Positions 25,721 to 34,098 of a stretch of DNA of 48,369 bases are shown in pieces (position 1 is the first letter of the stretch; the number at the start of each line of letters is the position of its first letter). Under the pieces are notes generated by a model, which made no database searches, was not told the origin of the DNA, and saw only the letters and a program-made list of their open reading frames with translations. A program made the position numbers and the translations under genes. Source of the stretch: Acidobacteriia bacterium UBA6623 (GTDB lineage: Bacteria; Acidobacteriota; Terriglobia; Bryobacterales; UBA6623); the NCBI GenBank assembly GCA_002433055.1, contig DJHJ01000046.1:1-48369 (forward strand). The letters are read 5' to 3'.

Positions 25721-28045
25721 TTAATAGAGTAAATAGAGAGCTCTCGTAGCAATGAATTGCTCTTGCTGCTTCTTCCAGGCTGACCACAGCAAACCAGGCC
25801 CTATGCCGGTTTTGATCCCTTCAATGGTTCTGTGGTTTCCTATCAAACCAACCGCACTGTCTAGATCAATCTGGTCGGAGTGGAGTTCGTAGAGCGCTGA
25901 AGCGATTTCCAAACCAACTCGTGTAGGTTGCACGGTATTGCGATCGAGGATACTGATCTGAATCCCAGGAATAGCCTGCCCAGCGAAATTAGCCGCAGTA
26001 GGCGTACGTACCACCGAGTAAAACCCGACTCCCGCTAACCTCGCCTGGTGTAAGCGAGCCAATAATGCTTCTTCATTGAGCCAATCCGCACCAACGAACA
26101 AAAAGGGGGTTTCTGTGCCCCTGCCTACTGAATAGTTCGGAAGGCTTTCGAGCAAAGCTATACCCGGATAGAGTAACGCCTGCTCAAGGGTTCGAATATT
26201 AGGTGAGGGGTTGACCCATGGCAGACCAGTTTCATCAAACCAAAGATGTCGTTCCCAACCTTCCATTTTGATTATTCGTAAATCTGCGTTGATCTGCTCT
26301 TCTGCATTGAACATTGTGGCCAATTCACCTATGGTCATGCCATGCCTGACGGGCATTGGGAAATATCCGATGAACGAGCGGTTGTTACTGTCCAGAACGG
26401 GTCCTTCAACCATCAGACCGGTGATAGGATTAGGTCTGTCAAGCACATAAAAAGGTATGTCCTGTTGAACGGCTTCTTCCATCGCGTAGGCCATCGTCGT
26501 CGCATAAGTGTAGAAACGCGTGCCAATATCTTGTAGGTCAAAGATTAGTGCATCTAAACCCTCTAGCATTTCTATCGAGGGGCGACGTTTGTTTTTGCGG
26601 TACAGGCTGTAAACAGGAAGATTTGTAGACACATCAATGGTATCTCCAATATCAACCTGGTCATGTGCACCGTCAAGCCCATGTTCAGGAGAAAGAATAG
26701 CTTTGAGTTCCACATTCGGTGCTGAGACCAGTAAATCTACGTTGCGCCGACGCTGATGATCAATACCAGTGTGGTTGGTAATTAATCCAACACGCTTACC
26801 CTCTAGTGGTTTGAATTTATCTCGCACTAACACATCAAGTCCACTCAAAACATGGGCTCGTTGTGAAGTATAAACACGTTGTTGATTGCCGCTGCGGGTG
26901 GCACCGTCGTTATCAATACTCGCGGCGACAATGTTCGCCACCTGGCTACGCAATGCGACAACAGAGGTCTTGACTGTTGGATGCACTCGATTCGTCAATA
27001 GGATGATATAGGTCTGCGTCAAAGGATCAATCCATATTGACGTGCCAGTGTAACCAGTGTGTCCAAATGAACCGACCGGGAACAGATCACCACGCGTAGA
27101 GGAATAGGGTGAATCAATGTCCCAACCTAAGCCACGTCGAACAGGGTGCATATGGGGACTATGCGACGATGTCATGGTCGAAATTGATAATGGACTTAGA
27201 ACACGCTTGACTCCAAATCGCCCACCATCAAGCATCATTTGAGCAAAACGACTCAAATCGTCAGCGGTCGAAAACAGACCTGCATGCCCCGACACGCCAC
27301 CCATAAATCTTGTGGTCGGATCATGTACGATTCCGTGTAGCAATACTCCGTTGGTTAGTCGTTCAGTGGGTGCTATCCGTGGCAAGAGAGTTTTAGCAGG
27401 GCGAAAACTTGTCTCCGTCATATCCAACGGCATAAAAATTCGTTCTTCGGCAAACTCATCGATAGATTTTCCGGTGATCTTTCGAACAATTTCTGCCAAT
27501 AGAATATAGTTGATGTCGCTGTAGACAAACTCAGATCCGGGAGGAACAATTGGAACTTCTTTGTAGGCTCTTTGAATGCCTGACTGATACCCCGACCATT
27601 CTGGTTCAAGATCAACATCAGGGCGCAATCCGGAAAAATGTGTCAGAAGTTGTTTAATGGTGATCGGCGACTCACCGCCAGAAAACTCAGGTAAGTGCTT
27701 GGTGACTCGATCGGTCAATCTTATTCGGCCTTCCTCTATTAACATCGCTACGGCTGGTGCAGTTACCACAACCTTGGTCAATGACGCACAGTCAAAAATC
27801 GTATCCACTTTCATCGGAAGTCGATGTGGCTCGATAGCCCGTAATCCGTGTGCCTTGTGATAGAGAATTTCACTCTCTCGAGCAACCAAAAGGACGGCAC
27901 CAGGCATCTTGCCTTCGTCCACTGCTTTCTTGATCACAGCATCAAGTTTTACAGAGAGGTCAGCAGCTTTTACACTGACACCAATAAGGATCGATGAAAA
28001 AATAATGGCAATTACACGGCTCATAATTTTAAAAATGAAAACCAC
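25721..28045 (-). CDS. Fusion of class C beta-lactamase-like serine hydrolase and NamZ (DUF1343) exo-muramidase
   Basis: The 774-residue protein carries a signal peptide (cleavage near VKA|AD) and two domains. Residues 30-380 are a beta-lactamase/DD-peptidase fold with Ser88-x-x-Lys91 (SLTK), Tyr175-Ser-Asp177 and His329-Thr-Gly331. Residues 400-774 are a NamZ/DUF1343 domain with GLITNHTGID, the catalytic-type Glu454 in SPEHGLDG, IFDLQDIGTRFYTY, VLDRPNPI and SVGRGTETPF. NamZ enzymes release MurNAc from the non-reducing end of peptidoglycan fragments. The fusion suggests combined cleavage of peptide or ester and glycan parts of muropeptides in the periplasm. GTG at 28045 or ATG at 28024 may start translation. 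It converges with the symporter. Confidence 0.9.
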   Translation of the reverse strand: MVFIFKIMSRVIAIIFSSILIGVSVKAADLSVKLDAVIKKAVDEGKMPGAVLLVARESEILYHKAHGLRAIEPHRLPMKVDTIFDCASLTKVVVTAPAVAMLIEEGRIRLTDRVTKHLPEFSGGESPITIKQLLTHFSGLRPDVDLEPEWSGYQSGIQRAYKEVPIVPPGSEFVYSDINYILLAEIVRKITGKSIDEFAEERIFMPLDMTETSFRPAKTLLPRIAPTERLTNGVLLHGIVHDPTTRFMGGVSGHAGLFSTADDLSRFAQMMLDGGRFGVKRVLSPLSISTMTSSHSPHMHPVRRGLGWDIDSPYSSTRGDLFPVGSFGHTGYTGTSIWIDPLTQTYIILLTNRVHPTVKTSVVALRSQVANIVAASIDNDGATRSGNQQRVYTSQRAHVLSGLDVLVRDKFKPLEGKRVGLITNHTGIDHQRRRNVDLLVSAPNVELKAILSPEHGLDGAHDQVDIGDTIDVSTNLPVYSLYRKNKRRPSIEMLEGLDALIFDLQDIGTRFYTYATTMAYAMEEAVQQDIPFYVLDRPNPITGLMVEGPVLDSNNRSFIGYFPMPVRHGMTIGELATMFNAEEQINADLRIIKMEGWERHLWFDETGLPWVNPSPNIRTLEQALLYPGIALLESLPNYSVGRGTETPFLFVGADWLNEEALLARLHQARLAGVGFYSVVRTPTAANFAGQAIPGIQISILDRNTVQPTRVGLEIASALYELHSDQIDLDSAVGLIGNHRTIEGIKTGIGPGLLWSAWKKQQEQFIATRALYLLY

Positions 28046-28171
28046 CGACAGGACTCAATCAAGCTCCACCTCTGGATGCCGAGACAACACTCCATAGCTA
28101 CACTTTATACCCTCGGAGGCGGACACATCGTCGCCCTGAGGGAACCTTTTCCTAAAACAATCCTTCTGTCG

Positions 28172-28177
28172 TATAGT
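28172..28177 (+). promoter_or_regulatory. Candidate -10 box immediately upstream of the DUF1592 gene
   Basis: TATAGT ends only ten bases before the ATG at 28188, so transcription would begin about four bases upstream of the start codon, giving a near-leaderless mRNA. No Shine-Dalgarno sequence is present in that gap. The matching -35 (around 28149, TTCCTA) is weak, which limits confidence. Confidence 0.4.
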
Positions 28178-28187
28178 GAAGTAGTAT

Positions 28188-30554
28188 ATGCAGTTTGTCA
28201 CTTTTCACCCTTTCGTTCTGTTGCTAACATCTGCATTAATTGCACCAAACGTCTCTGGTACAACCCTCAAAACAACAGCATTGCTACTGCCTTCAGAATC
28301 CAATTCCAGTTTTGACAAAGCAGTCAAGCCGTTACTGATGAATACTTGTCGCCCCTGCCACAATGCCCAAATATCATCCGGGGGATTGAATTTAGACACC
28401 TTTATGCAAACCACCTCAATTGAAAAATATCGTGAGAATTGGGAACTCATCCTGCAAAAGGTGAGTGCTGGTGAAATGCCTCCTCGTGGTATAACTCGAC
28501 CACCTAAAAGTCACATTGATTTTTTTATTAATTTCGTCGAAAAAGCATTTGAGCACGCCGACCGCAGCATGCCCATTGACCCAGGTCGCGTCACCACTCG
28601 TCGCCTAAACCGAAATGAATACTCCAACACAATCCGAGATTTGCTTGGTGTTTCTTTTCGAGTTAAGGATTCGTTCCCTAGCGATGACTCTGGTTATGGT
28701 TTTGACAACATTGGTGATGTGCTCACTATCTCCCCTTTGTTAATGGAAAAATATGTGGCTGCAGCGGAATGGATCGCTGCCGCTGCATTTGGTGGCAACT
28801 CACTTCCTGATAAACCTCTTGAAGCCACCTACAGCGCACGCGATGGGACCATAATACAACTCACTTCTGGCTCGATCGAAACCACACACCGCATCGAATG
28901 GGACGGCGAGTACATTATACGTATAGGGCTTCCCGGCGAACGCCCTCCCGGCAGTCCTCCAGTAAGAATGAACCTCCACATGAATGGAAAGCTAATTCAT
29001 TCGACACAGGTTGAAACCACACCAACGAAGTTAGTGTATTTTTCGCCTCGCTCAATTGAAGAGATGCGACTTCACCTCGAGGCTGGCGACCATACTTTTC
29101 AAGTCAGCTTTGCAGACGACAACTTTGTTAGCACTCTGTGCAAAGAAGACCTTTACAACCGCAAAAAAAACAAGTTTTTAGAGTCAATCTCTTTTGTTGG
29201 ACCGTTTCCGACCGATGTTGAAAACTTAGCAGAACAAAACATCTTGATTTGTGATCCAAACAGTGGAGATCAGTGCGTATATTCAATACTATCTCGGTTT
29301 GCCCGTCGAGCTTATCGCCGCCCAGTTATCGACAAGGAGGTTGCCTCACTAGTAAAGTTTGTCAAACAAGCGCAACGGGAAGGTCAGCCCACCGAACGTG
29401 GATTGCAATTGGCAATTCAAACAATACTTATTTCACCACACTTTCTATTCCGCATAGAGCACGATTCGAATCCGATCGACCCAGCTGAAATACATCCCAT
29501 CTCTAATACAGAACTCGCTTCACGGCTCAGTTATTTTCTATGGAGTTCAACACCAGATGATGAGCTACTTTCACTAGCCGAAACTGGCGACCTAAGGGAC
29601 TCAACCGTTCTAGCTTCCCAAGTAAATCGAATGCTGCTCGACAAAAAATCTGCTGCTTTGGCCGTAAATTTTGGAGGTCAGTGGCTGGAAACTCGCAACT
29701 TAGATAGTGTCATTCCCGATACAGATAAATTTCCCGCTTGGGACCCTGGTCTTCGCAAAGCAATGCAAACAGAAACGCAGCTTTTCTTCGAAGCTATGTT
29801 ACGAGAAAATCGACCACTATTCGATTTCTTGGATGCTAGGTTCACATTTCTAAACGATCGTTTGGCTAGTCATTATGGCATCGCAGATGTCGAGGGTCCC
29901 CACTTTCGCCGTGTATCTCTAAACACAGACAAGCGAGGTGGGGTACTAACACAGGCAGCAGTGTTAACGGTCACCAGCTACCCCACAAGAACCTCTCCTG
30001 TATTGCGTGGTAAGTTTTTATTAAAAGCAATTCTGGGTGCGCCTCCGCCACCTCCACCAGCGAATGTTCCAGCACTCGAGGAAAGTAACCTTGGTGTCAA
30101 AGGTACGTTGCGTGAACAACTTGAGCAGCATCGTTCCAACCCAGCGTGTGCTAGCTGTCACGACCGAATGGATACTCTTGGTTTTGGCCTCGAAAATTAC
30201 GATGCAATTGGAAGATGGCGCGAAAGAGATGGAGATTTTCTGATCGACTCGGGAGGAACTCTTCCTAGTGGAAAATCCTTCTCCGGACCCGCCGAGTTGC
30301 GAAAGATTCTCAGTGACGATCGTCGATCCTTCATTAGGACTGTAACTGAAAAGATGCTGACTTATGCCTTAGGTCGTGGATTAGAGAGCTATGATAGAAA
30401 AGCGCTGGTCGACATAATGGACGCACTTGGTGCGGAAGGTTATACTCTTCAATCACTGATCCACGAGGTGGTACGGAGTGTTCCGTTTCAGATGCGGCGT
30501 GGCGAAAATAATCAACGTCTCGGCAAGAAACTCATAGAAACAATAGGGCAATGA
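28188..30554 (+). CDS. Planctomycete-type cytochrome c protein (DUF1587/1595/1592/1588/1585)
   Basis: The 788-residue exported protein begins with a signal peptide and a haem motif CRPCH (54-58) in a PSCyt1-like domain. RRLNRNEYSNTIRDLLG marks DUF1587; a beta-rich insert (about 215-330) may be a carbohydrate-binding module. FARRAYRRPV (DUF1595), LASRLSYFLWSSTPDDELL (DUF1592), RGGVLTQAAVLTVTSYPTRTSPVLRGKF with the second haem motif CASCH at 654-658 (DUF1588) and a DUF1585 tail follow in the usual order. These proteins occur in Planctomycetes, Verrucomicrobia and Acidobacteria next to DUF1552 genes; a role in periplasmic oxidation of polymer-derived substrates has been suggested but not shown. 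Its TGA overlaps the next ATG. Confidence 0.92.
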   Translation: MQFVTFHPFVLLLTSALIAPNVSGTTLKTTALLLPSESNSSFDKAVKPLLMNTCRPCHNAQISSGGLNLDTFMQTTSIEKYRENWELILQKVSAGEMPPRGITRPPKSHIDFFINFVEKAFEHADRSMPIDPGRVTTRRLNRNEYSNTIRDLLGVSFRVKDSFPSDDSGYGFDNIGDVLTISPLLMEKYVAAAEWIAAAAFGGNSLPDKPLEATYSARDGTIIQLTSGSIETTHRIEWDGEYIIRIGLPGERPPGSPPVRMNLHMNGKLIHSTQVETTPTKLVYFSPRSIEEMRLHLEAGDHTFQVSFADDNFVSTLCKEDLYNRKKNKFLESISFVGPFPTDVENLAEQNILICDPNSGDQCVYSILSRFARRAYRRPVIDKEVASLVKFVKQAQREGQPTERGLQLAIQTILISPHFLFRIEHDSNPIDPAEIHPISNTELASRLSYFLWSSTPDDELLSLAETGDLRDSTVLASQVNRMLLDKKSAALAVNFGGQWLETRNLDSVIPDTDKFPAWDPGLRKAMQTETQLFFEAMLRENRPLFDFLDARFTFLNDRLASHYGIADVEGPHFRRVSLNTDKRGGVLTQAAVLTVTSYPTRTSPVLRGKFLLKAILGAPPPPPPANVPALEESNLGVKGTLREQLEQHRSNPACASCHDRMDTLGFGLENYDAIGRWRERDGDFLIDSGGTLPSGKSFSGPAELRKILSDDRRSFIRTVTEKMLTYALGRGLESYDRKALVDIMDALGAEGYTLQSLIHEVVRSVPFQMRRGENNQRLGKKLIETIGQ

Positions 30555-31894
30555 TCACTAGAAAAACACTTCCGAGAAGAACCTTCCTTCGTGGTGCACG
30601 AGCTGCGATTGCAATACCGGTTCTTGACGCCATGGCACCGGCCTTTGCCTCGAGCCGCATTCCTGGAAAAACACCTGTGCGTATGGCTTTTGTCTACGTC
30701 CCCAATGGTATTGACATGCGTCACTGGACCCCGAAAGAGGATGGCAAACTCGGCAAACTACCGCGCACCCTTGAGCCTCTCGAAAGAATCAAGGAGGAGC
30801 TTCTAGTATTGAGCAATCTGACAAACAACAATGGGCGAGCTCTACTGGATGGCGCCGGTGATCATGCGCGTTGCTGTGCTTCGTACTTGACGGGAGTTCA
30901 TCCTCGCAAGTCGGCCGTTGACATTAGCGGAGGGGTTTCCTGTGACCAAATTGTTGCCGCCAAAATTGGAGAACAAACTCGTTTACCGTCCTTGGAAGTG
31001 GGGCTTGAAGATGCTCGTCAAGCAGGTGACTGTGATTCCGGCTACTCCTGTGCCTATACGAACAATCTTGCGTGGAAAAATGAGAAGCAACCATTGCCGC
31101 CGATTCTCAACCCAAAGCATTTGTTTGAACGTTTGTTTGGTGATGCGGCACATTTGAATCCAGAAGAACGTAATCAGCGTAATCGGTTTCGCCGTAGTAT
31201 TCTCGACTTCGTGGGAGAAGATACACGAAGGCTTCAAAGTAACCTCGGACCGACAGACAAACGTAAACTTGAAGAGTATCTAACATCAGTAAGGGCTATT
31301 GAAACGCAAATAGAAAAATCTCAACGCGAAAGTATTCACATAGATCCCGGGATGGAAAAGCCCCATGGCATCCCAGCCGATTTTTCGGAACACTTCAAAC
31401 TGATGACTGATATGCTTACGGTTGCCTTTCAAGCTGACATAAGTCGTGTAGTAACTTTTCTGGTAACACGGGAAGGTACATCACGCCCATACCGCGAAAT
31501 AGGAATACCGGACGGACATCACCCTCTAACGCATCATCGCTACAATCCTGAAAGGATGGAGAAGGTAGTGCGGATCAACCGTTACCATGTTGAACAGTTC
31601 TCTTCGTGGATTACAAAACTAAAAACCATCCCCGAAGGAGATTCAACACTACTTGATAATTCAATGATCGTGTATGGTGCAGGCCTTTCTGATGGAAATC
31701 ACCACACACACAACAATCTGCCAACCTTGATCGCAGGCAGAGGCGGGGGCTCTTTTCAGACAGGTAGGCACCTTACCTACCGCAGAGAGACCCCTATGGC
31801 AAACCTATTTCTGACAATGATGGATAACATGGGAGTTCACGTAGAACACTTCGGAGACACTACTGGACGACTCCCCGGTCTAAATCTAAGCTGA
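30551..31894 (+). CDS. DUF1552 family Tat-exported protein
   Basis: The 447-residue protein starts with a twin-arginine motif, RRTFLRGA from residue 9, and a hydrophobic stretch ending near AFASS. The body has DUF1552 features: MAFVYVPNGIDMRHWTP, LSNLTNNNGRALLDGAGDHARC, SYLTGVHPRK and a C-terminal metal-type HHTHNNLPTLIAGRGGG motif reminiscent of the sulfatase/DUF1501 superfamily. The ATG overlaps the DUF1592 gene stop (ATGA), so the two are translated together, the standard pairing of these families. The enzymatic role is unknown; folded export through Tat suggests a cofactor or metal is inserted in the cytoplasm. Confidence 0.92.
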   Translation: MITRKTLPRRTFLRGARAAIAIPVLDAMAPAFASSRIPGKTPVRMAFVYVPNGIDMRHWTPKEDGKLGKLPRTLEPLERIKEELLVLSNLTNNNGRALLDGAGDHARCCASYLTGVHPRKSAVDISGGVSCDQIVAAKIGEQTRLPSLEVGLEDARQAGDCDSGYSCAYTNNLAWKNEKQPLPPILNPKHLFERLFGDAAHLNPEERNQRNRFRRSILDFVGEDTRRLQSNLGPTDKRKLEEYLTSVRAIETQIEKSQRESIHIDPGMEKPHGIPADFSEHFKLMTDMLTVAFQADISRVVTFLVTREGTSRPYREIGIPDGHHPLTHHRYNPERMEKVVRINRYHVEQFSSWITKLKTIPEGDSTLLDNSMIVYGAGLSDGNHHTHNNLPTLIAGRGGGSFQTGRHLTYRRETPMANLFLTMMDNMGVHVEHFGDTTGRLPGLNLS

Positions 31895-31950
31895 TTTCTC
31901 GCCGGCCCCACCGTAAAAACCGCGGATTTATGAGAACGTACGTGTATGAA

Positions 31951-32583
31951 TCATTTCTTGCGTTTTTCAGAACGAGCCAGAAGCATCTCTACATACTCGG
32001 GATAATGGCGGTAGACCATCACGTGATAGTTAGGCTGGTAGAACTCTTCGATTGCAAATAGATACTCTTTTTGGTGGAGTGATAGTAACACCCTACGCAA
32101 CCAGCTTACTTGAGCTCCACTAAGACCCTTTTTAGAGATATCAAGACTGGCACCAGTCAAGTGACTAGATCGTTTCGCTCCGTAAGGTGATGCAGCATTA
32201 CTGTTACGGCGTGAAAGTTGGTTCTGGTAGTGAACTGTGCGGGTCAGGCTTGTGATTCGCAATGGTCGTTTGAAACGACGATAAAACTGGCTGCTAATTC
32301 TGTCAAGAAACAACTTTGTCCAAGGTCGAACATAGCGGTATTGTGTTGGAATTTTATGTAGATAGAAACTCCTAGTTTTACTCGCTACAGGCACGAGAAG
32401 TTTCAATCTCGCCCAACTGTCCACCATCTCGCGGTCTACCATACGCGAGAGGTGGTCCCTGTCAGCCCTTTTGTTTTGAAGAAGCTGTGAGTCTGCCTTG
32501 GCGCGCAAGCTGCTACGAGAAGCGGCAGTGCCCGCCACCTGGCAAAGTAAAACAAGAATTGAAATCCATGTTTTTACTCCCAC
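31951..32583 (-). CDS. M15-like peptidase-fold protein (DUF5715-type), exported
   Basis: The C-terminal 110 residues contain SLTRTVHYQNQL, SSHLTGASLDI with a His and Asp in zinc-ligand spacing, FAIEEF with Glu, and NYHVMVY with His, the pattern of VanY/D-Ala-D-Ala carboxypeptidase-like M15 folds. It may act on peptidoglycan. The open frame begins at 32700, but the first 39 codons look non-coding (Cys- and Asn-rich), whereas a GTG at 32583 starts VGVKTWISILVLLCQVAGTAAS, a good signal peptide, giving 210 residues. No strong ribosome site supports either. It is a lone gene divergent from aroC. Confidence 0.72.
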   Translation of the reverse strand: MGVKTWISILVLLCQVAGTAASRSSLRAKADSQLLQNKRADRDHLSRMVDREMVDSWARLKLLVPVASKTRSFYLHKIPTQYRYVRPWTKLFLDRISSQFYRRFKRPLRITSLTRTVHYQNQLSRRNSNAASPYGAKRSSHLTGASLDISKKGLSGAQVSWLRRVLLSLHQKEYLFAIEEFYQPNYHVMVYRHYPEYVEMLLARSEKRKK

Positions 32584-32845
32584 GCTGCTCAGCCTAACAC
32601 AGAACAGCCTAATTAAGGGGAATGCGTTGTAATCCCAATTGTGCAACCGGCAGTCAGGATTAGAGCGGTTCTGACGTCCATAGCAACACCTAATGGCCAA
32701 ATCAAGTCGCTAGAGCACATATAGCAGGAATGTCACCTCTTCCTCACAAATCCAACTAACTCAGGTCTAGACCGCCAATTGCTTCGCTATCATAAATACT
32801 TGCATTATTCTGTACAGGTATCGTTCTTCGCCGCTGAGGTAATTC

Positions 32846-34018
32846 ATGCTACGTTTTGAAACTGCTGGTGAATCTCACGGAGAAACTCTCACGACTATTC
32901 TGACTGGCTTGCCAGCTGGAGTACCGATATCCCTTGACTTTATCGACCGCGAACTATGGCGCCGACAACAAGGCTACGGTCGTGGAGGGCGGATGAAAAT
33001 AGAGACCGACAAGGCACACGTAATATCTGGTGTACGTCACTCGAAAACAATCGGTTCACCAATAGCTATTTTGCTCCAGAATCGCGACTGGCAGAACTGG
33101 ACCGAGGCTTTACCCGTAGAAGACGCCGCAGGCAGTGATGGAGCGGCAAAACCTGTCAAACAGCCTCGACCTGGGCATGCGGACCTAGCCGGTGTGCTCA
33201 AGTACAACTTCCCAGATGCGCGATACATCCTGGAGCGTGCCAGCGCAAGGGAAACCACGTGCCGTGTTGCTGTGGGAGCTTTCGCCAAACTCTTTTTGGC
33301 TGAATTTGGCATCTCAATTCTGAGTCATGTCATTGCAGTTGGGGACGTGGCTCTTGAGCGTGACGCACAATGGGAAGAAATAGAGTCTCTTGCCAAAAAG
33401 GACGAAGTTCTACTCAATTGCGTCGACCCGAAAGTTGAAAAACGCATGAAGGCTGTAATCGATAAAGCCTATAAGACTCGGGATACCCGCGGAGGAGTTT
33501 TTGAAGTTGTGGCTCATGGTCTACCTGTAGGGCTAGGCTCACATATTACCTGGGATTCGAGACTCGACGGACGATTGGCGCAAGCCATCCTTTCTATGCA
33601 AGCCGTCAAAGGCGTCGAAGTAGGCAGAGGTATGCTAGCTGCGATGAGTCCAGGCTCAAAAGTGCAAGACACAATACATTACGACAAGCCCAAAAAGACT
33701 TTCCACCGTGGTTCAAACTTTGCAGGTGGGCTGGAGGGTGGTATGACAAATGGCCAAGACGTCGTTGTGAGAGGGTACATAAAACCAATTTCTACTCTTC
33801 GAAAACCTCTTGAATCCGTAGATTTGGAAACCAGGAAACCTGCCATGGCCAGCTACGAACGCTCTGACATAGCAGTAGTCCCTGCCGCCGGTGTAATAGC
33901 AGAGGCCATGGTAGCTCTCACCATCGCCTCGGCATTTCTAGAAAAGTTCGGCGGTGATTCACTTGGTGAAACAAAGCGAAATTTCGAGGGCTTCCAGGAT
34001 CAAGTTCAAGATTACTAG
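32846..34018 (+). CDS. aroC: Chorismate synthase
   Basis: The 390-residue enzyme makes chorismate from 5-enolpyruvylshikimate 3-phosphate with reduced FMN, the last shared step of aromatic amino acid synthesis. Signatures are GESHGETLTTILTG at the N-terminus, GYGRGGRMKIE, RPGHADLAGVLKY, the second signature ERASARETTCRVAVGA, and the C-terminal RSDIAVVPAAGVIAEAM with FMN-site residues. GAGG five bases before the spacer to the ATG is a good ribosome site. Other shikimate genes are not in the window; the downstream neighbour is araB, with 80 bases between. Confidence 0.97.
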   Translation: MLRFETAGESHGETLTTILTGLPAGVPISLDFIDRELWRRQQGYGRGGRMKIETDKAHVISGVRHSKTIGSPIAILLQNRDWQNWTEALPVEDAAGSDGAAKPVKQPRPGHADLAGVLKYNFPDARYILERASARETTCRVAVGAFAKLFLAEFGISILSHVIAVGDVALERDAQWEEIESLAKKDEVLLNCVDPKVEKRMKAVIDKAYKTRDTRGGVFEVVAHGLPVGLGSHITWDSRLDGRLAQAILSMQAVKGVEVGRGMLAAMSPGSKVQDTIHYDKPKKTFHRGSNFAGGLEGGMTNGQDVVVRGYIKPISTLRKPLESVDLETRKPAMASYERSDIAVVPAAGVIAEAMVALTIASAFLEKFGGDSLGETKRNFEGFQDQVQDY

Positions 34019-34061
34019 AGAAACCACAGCACAATATAACTTACATTTTGATAATGCACCT

Positions 34062-34090
34062 TTGACTTTCTCGTCTGTTTCGTCTATCTT
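34062..34090 (+). promoter_or_regulatory. araB promoter, predicted leaderless
   Basis: TTGACT (34062-34067), 17 bases, TATCTT (34085-34090). Transcription would start near 34097, one to two bases before the ATG at 34099. The eight bases between the -10 box and the start codon contain no Shine-Dalgarno sequence, consistent with a leaderless mRNA. Confidence 0.6.
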
Positions 34091-34098
34091 GCCCTTCT

